From: Phycisphaerales bacterium
GTDB lineage: Bacteria > Planctomycetota > Phycisphaerae > Sedimentisphaerales > Anaerohalosphaeraceae
Reading direction: 5' to 3'
DNA: 15,467 nt
NCBI GenBank assembly: GCA_003152975.1
Contig: PMBP01000192.1
Coordinates: 1-15,467 of the forward strand
The translations under genes and the position numbers were made by a program. The notes under the pieces are model-generated. The model worked only from the letters and a program-made list of their open reading frames with translations. It had not been told where the DNA came from and made no database searches. Numbering within the stretch: position 1 is the stretch's first letter; every line of letters begins with the position of its first letter. Below are positions 14,801 to 15,467 of the stretch, piece after piece.

Positions 14801-15261
14801 GCGCCGATGGCCTGTCGGGGTCAAGTTACTCCGGCGGCGGCGCCGGGGGCAGCATCTGGCTCCATGTCGGCACCATCAACGGTAACGGGATCATCACCGC
14901 CGACGGCGGCAATGGCGGGAACACCAGCGTTGCCGGTGGCGGCGGCGGCGGCCGGATCGCGATCTATACGCATGACCGATACGCCGACTTCTCCCGGCTG
15001 GAAGTGCTGGGAGGAACCCGTGACGGCCGACTGGGAACCGTCTATTACTATGTCGGTTTCCTCCTGGGAGACTTCAACCTCGACGACAAGGTCAAACTCG
15101 AGGATGTCATCATCTTTGCCGCCTCCTGGCTGGATACCGACTGTAACCTGCCCGAGTGGTGCCACGGCGTTGACCTCAACCGAGACGGCAGGGTGGACTT
15201 CCTCGATTACTCCATTTTTGCCTCCCAATGGGGCAAGTGCTTCGGAGCCGGCTGTAAGTAA
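11863..15261 (+). CDS. Giant secreted glycine-rich four-module protein with dockerin-like C-terminus
   Basis: This protein of 1132 residues is probably secreted and surface-associated. The ATG at 11863 is seven bases after AGGAG (11851-11855); an ATG at 11857 is too close to it. Residues 1-32 are a signal peptide (cleavage after PAGA). Four repeats of about 260 residues start near 68, 334, 597 and 855. Each has a beta-rich linker (for example PLSLASLEL, DVTIRTDSVITANG) followed by about 170 glycine-rich residues with fixed landmarks: GPGAG, YGG-x-GG, YGS, LGSGGG, GGAGGG, TVNG, NTSV and GGGGGGRIA. A tail with two DxNxDG-type calcium loops ends the protein. There are no catalytic motifs and no autotransporter barrel or sorting motif. 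An adhesin, matrix or carbohydrate-associated scaffold role is inferred. The gene has its own promoter and terminator and is not in an operon with a recognised gene. Confidence 0.9.
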   Translation: MNKQKSIIRWGWLISWAFPLLCGAMITLPAGAVTFTADTTISAVNTTFDGDDVIVRSCTVTIDGHHTFKSLWITDSGKVTHSANADVQAASLYLTVNGAVTIDVNCSIDASGRGFSSSRGPGAGMNWFYASGAGYGGRGGRSSNRAVGGEPYGSIIAPSDLGSGGGRDDDANTSGGAGGGLIHLEAGGILTINGVIRANGLNGIANESGGGAGGGIWIVAGLITGNGVISANGGNGSNTSVSGGGGGGRIALYYNSAANYTYVGTLTAFGGTGYYSGGSGTIFRKPADATYGNLLLASNTSASREPVVLNGNTPVCNLKASAKARVEVKAPLSLASLELTDKETALFPPVGQSLVINVLADVTIRTDSVITANGYGYPSSEGPGAGADSYYGSGAGHGGLGGASNSGVPAGLSYGSIVEPTTFGSGGGYDQDAFRAGGAGGGAIRLTVGGVLTVNGSLTADGTNGVNESGGGSGGSVWVDVKELLGNGTVSANGGTSGNTSVSGGGAGGRLAIYYSKDIDSFNVILSAVGGNGAQRGGAGTMFIKQAGVTNGSLMVDARGNSGAATPLSQSFWPVSEVFDLFVQRNAIALVDETVTFSNLTLESSATLSHTSGLNRFDVTVLHNANVKSGCTISADGMGYASSKGPGAGEFGIYASGGAYGGNGGYSSVGLDGGRGYGDIADPNLLGSGGGLDNYHGTPGGAGGGALRLVVGEMLTVNGAISANGNDGANYSGGGAGGSVNITVVTLNGNGEIRANGGDSGNTSVAGGGGGGRIALYYGTKDLYDGTITAFGGNGYVGGGAGTIYLKDGALLTGNLLIQGNRSNRASTLLNATTPEADVVVTGAAWAEVTAPLTLASVLIDQAGSRMTPSLKQPLNLIVRGHVNIRAGTSIDADGFGFISDEGPGAGEGYFYAGGGGYGGKGGDSTDGALGGLTYGSYYEPTSLGSGGGFDYWNGASGGAGGGAIRMFVYGTLTVNGVLSADGLSGSSYSGGGAGGSIWLHVGTINGNGIITADGGNGGNTSVAGGGGGGRIAIYTHDRYADFSRLEVLGGTRDGRLGTVYYYVGFLLGDFNLDDKVKLEDVIIFAASWLDTDCNLPEWCHGVDLNRDGRVDFLDYSIFASQWGKCFGAGCK
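12064..12861 (+). repeat. Glycine-rich module 1 of the giant protein
   Basis: Residues 68-333. Begins at FKSLWITD, with GPGAG at 120-124, LGSGGG near 161 and GGGGGGRIALYY near 243. It ends in a linker with GNLLLASN. Confidence 0.8.
12862..13650 (+). repeat. Glycine-rich module 2 of the giant protein
   Basis: Residues 334-596. Begins at LASLELTD, with GPGAG at 382-386. The hexaglycine of the other modules reads GGGAGGRLAIYY here, and FGSGGG replaces LGSGGG. Confidence 0.8.
13651..14424 (+). repeat. Glycine-rich module 3 of the giant protein
   Basis: Residues 597-854. Begins at FSNLTLES, with GPGAG at 645-649 and GGGGGGRIALYY. The linker before it (about 560-596) is the most divergent of the set. 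Confidence 0.8.
14425..15060 (+). repeat. Glycine-rich module 4 of the giant protein, shortened
   Basis: Residues 855-1066. Begins at LASVLIDQ, with GPGAG at 903-907 and GGGGGGRIAIY. It lacks the roughly 45-residue closing linker and runs straight into the calcium-loop tail. Confidence 0.8.
15064..15234 (+). other. Dockerin-like domain (two EF-type calcium loops)
   Basis: Residues 1068-1124. Loop 1 is DFNLDDKVKLED (1070-1081) followed by VIIFAASWLD. Loop 2 is DLNRDGRVDFLD (1104-1115) followed by YSIFASQWG. The linker contains DCNLPEWC, a likely disulphide pair. The duplicated loop-helix plan is that of type I dockerins; the Cys/Trp linker is the style I know from Phycisphaerae. Loop 1 has Asp where the usual Gly stands. 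Whether a cohesin partner exists cannot be seen. Confidence 0.8.
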
Positions 15262-15285
15262 GTAGCGTCAAAGGATACTCAATCC

Positions 15286-15326
15286 GGGGGCGATGCCGCA
15301 CGTCGGCGTCGCCCCCTTTTCTTTTT
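15286..15326 (+). terminator. Strong intrinsic terminator of the giant gene
   Basis: A 13-pair stem (15286-15298 with 15304-15316, one G-U pair) with loop CACGT is followed at once by TTTTCTTTTT. It lies 25 bases after the stop codon. Confidence 0.9.
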
Positions 15327-15337
15327 GCCAGCCGTAG

Positions 15338-15356
15338 CACAAGCGTCTCGCTTGTG
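15338..15356. repeat. CACAAGCG hairpin repeat
   Basis: A perfect stem CACAAGCG-TCT-CGCTTGTG. A weaker relative stands at 11424-11443, so the two flank the unit made of promoter, leader ORF and giant gene. Confidence 0.6.
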
Positions 15357-15362
15357 AAATGG

Positions 15363-15467
15363 GTCATTCCGGCGAAGGCCGGAATCCATTTTGTTTTGAA
15401 ATTTCAAATCTTAAATTTTGGGTTTGTTTAGAGTTTAGAATTTAGTGCTTCGGATTTAGAATTTCAT
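15363..15467. repeat. Composite intergenic repeat, copy 2 (cut by the window edge)
   Basis: GTCATT with hairpin ATTCCGGC-GAAG-GCCGGAAT (15366-15385), then CCATTTTGTTT, then an AT-rich tail with TTTGTTTAGAGTTTAGAA and TTTAGTGCTTCG. The block order matches the copy at 1305-1396, while the spacing differs slightly. The element may continue beyond the window. Confidence 0.65.

Noticed and set aside
12064..15060. Periodic repeats in the giant gene considered as a CRISPR array or satellite
   Set aside because: The period is about 780 bases, the frame is intact and the similarity is at protein level, so they are protein modules.

Overview
The window most likely comes from a Planctomycetota bacterium of the class Phycisphaerae. 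The best evidence is the C-terminus of the giant protein ending near 15.26 kb. It has two calcium-loop (dockerin-like) motifs joined by a linker with Cys and Trp-Cys, in a form I associate with secreted proteins of that class. GC-rich genes with AGGAG-type ribosome binding sites, a DUF1080 lipoprotein, a secreted glycoside hydrolase and an LPS-export ATPase (so an outer membrane) fit this. The assignment comes from pattern recognition, not a database search.

Left part (1-5447): the end of an unrecognised gene overlaps a membrane-anchored metallophosphoesterase. Convergent to it is an HtrA/DegP periplasmic protease with its own sigma70-type promoter. Further right, also on the minus strand, a two-gene operon encodes a short GcvT-fold (folate-binding-like) protein and then L-aspartate oxidase (NadB, first step of NAD synthesis).

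Middle (5448-9455): two back-to-back promoters drive the gcvT-like/nadB operon leftwards and lptB-def-fmt rightwards. Def and Fmt act at opposite ends of the N-formyl-methionine cycle; LptB powers LPS transport. The operon ends in a cluster of three small intergenic repeats, followed by a convergent secreted GH5-like hydrolase.

Right part (9456-15467): mutY (adenine glycosylase with a Nudix-like C-terminal domain) has a promoter so close to its first codons that the mRNA may be leaderless. A DUF1080 lipoprotein gene follows with its own promoter. Then comes the most unusual unit: a promoter with perfect -35 and -10 boxes, a roughly 300-nt leader holding a 95-codon ORF with its own ribosome binding site, and a 1132-residue secreted protein. 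That protein consists of four glycine-rich modules of about 260 residues and a dockerin-like tail, and its gene ends in a textbook terminator. The 95-codon ORF stops inside the ribosome binding site of the big gene, which suggests translational coupling.

Intergenic regions carry several dispersed repeats, including a composite element seen near 1.3 kb and again at the right edge. I see no tRNA, rRNA, CRISPR array, transposase or phage gene.
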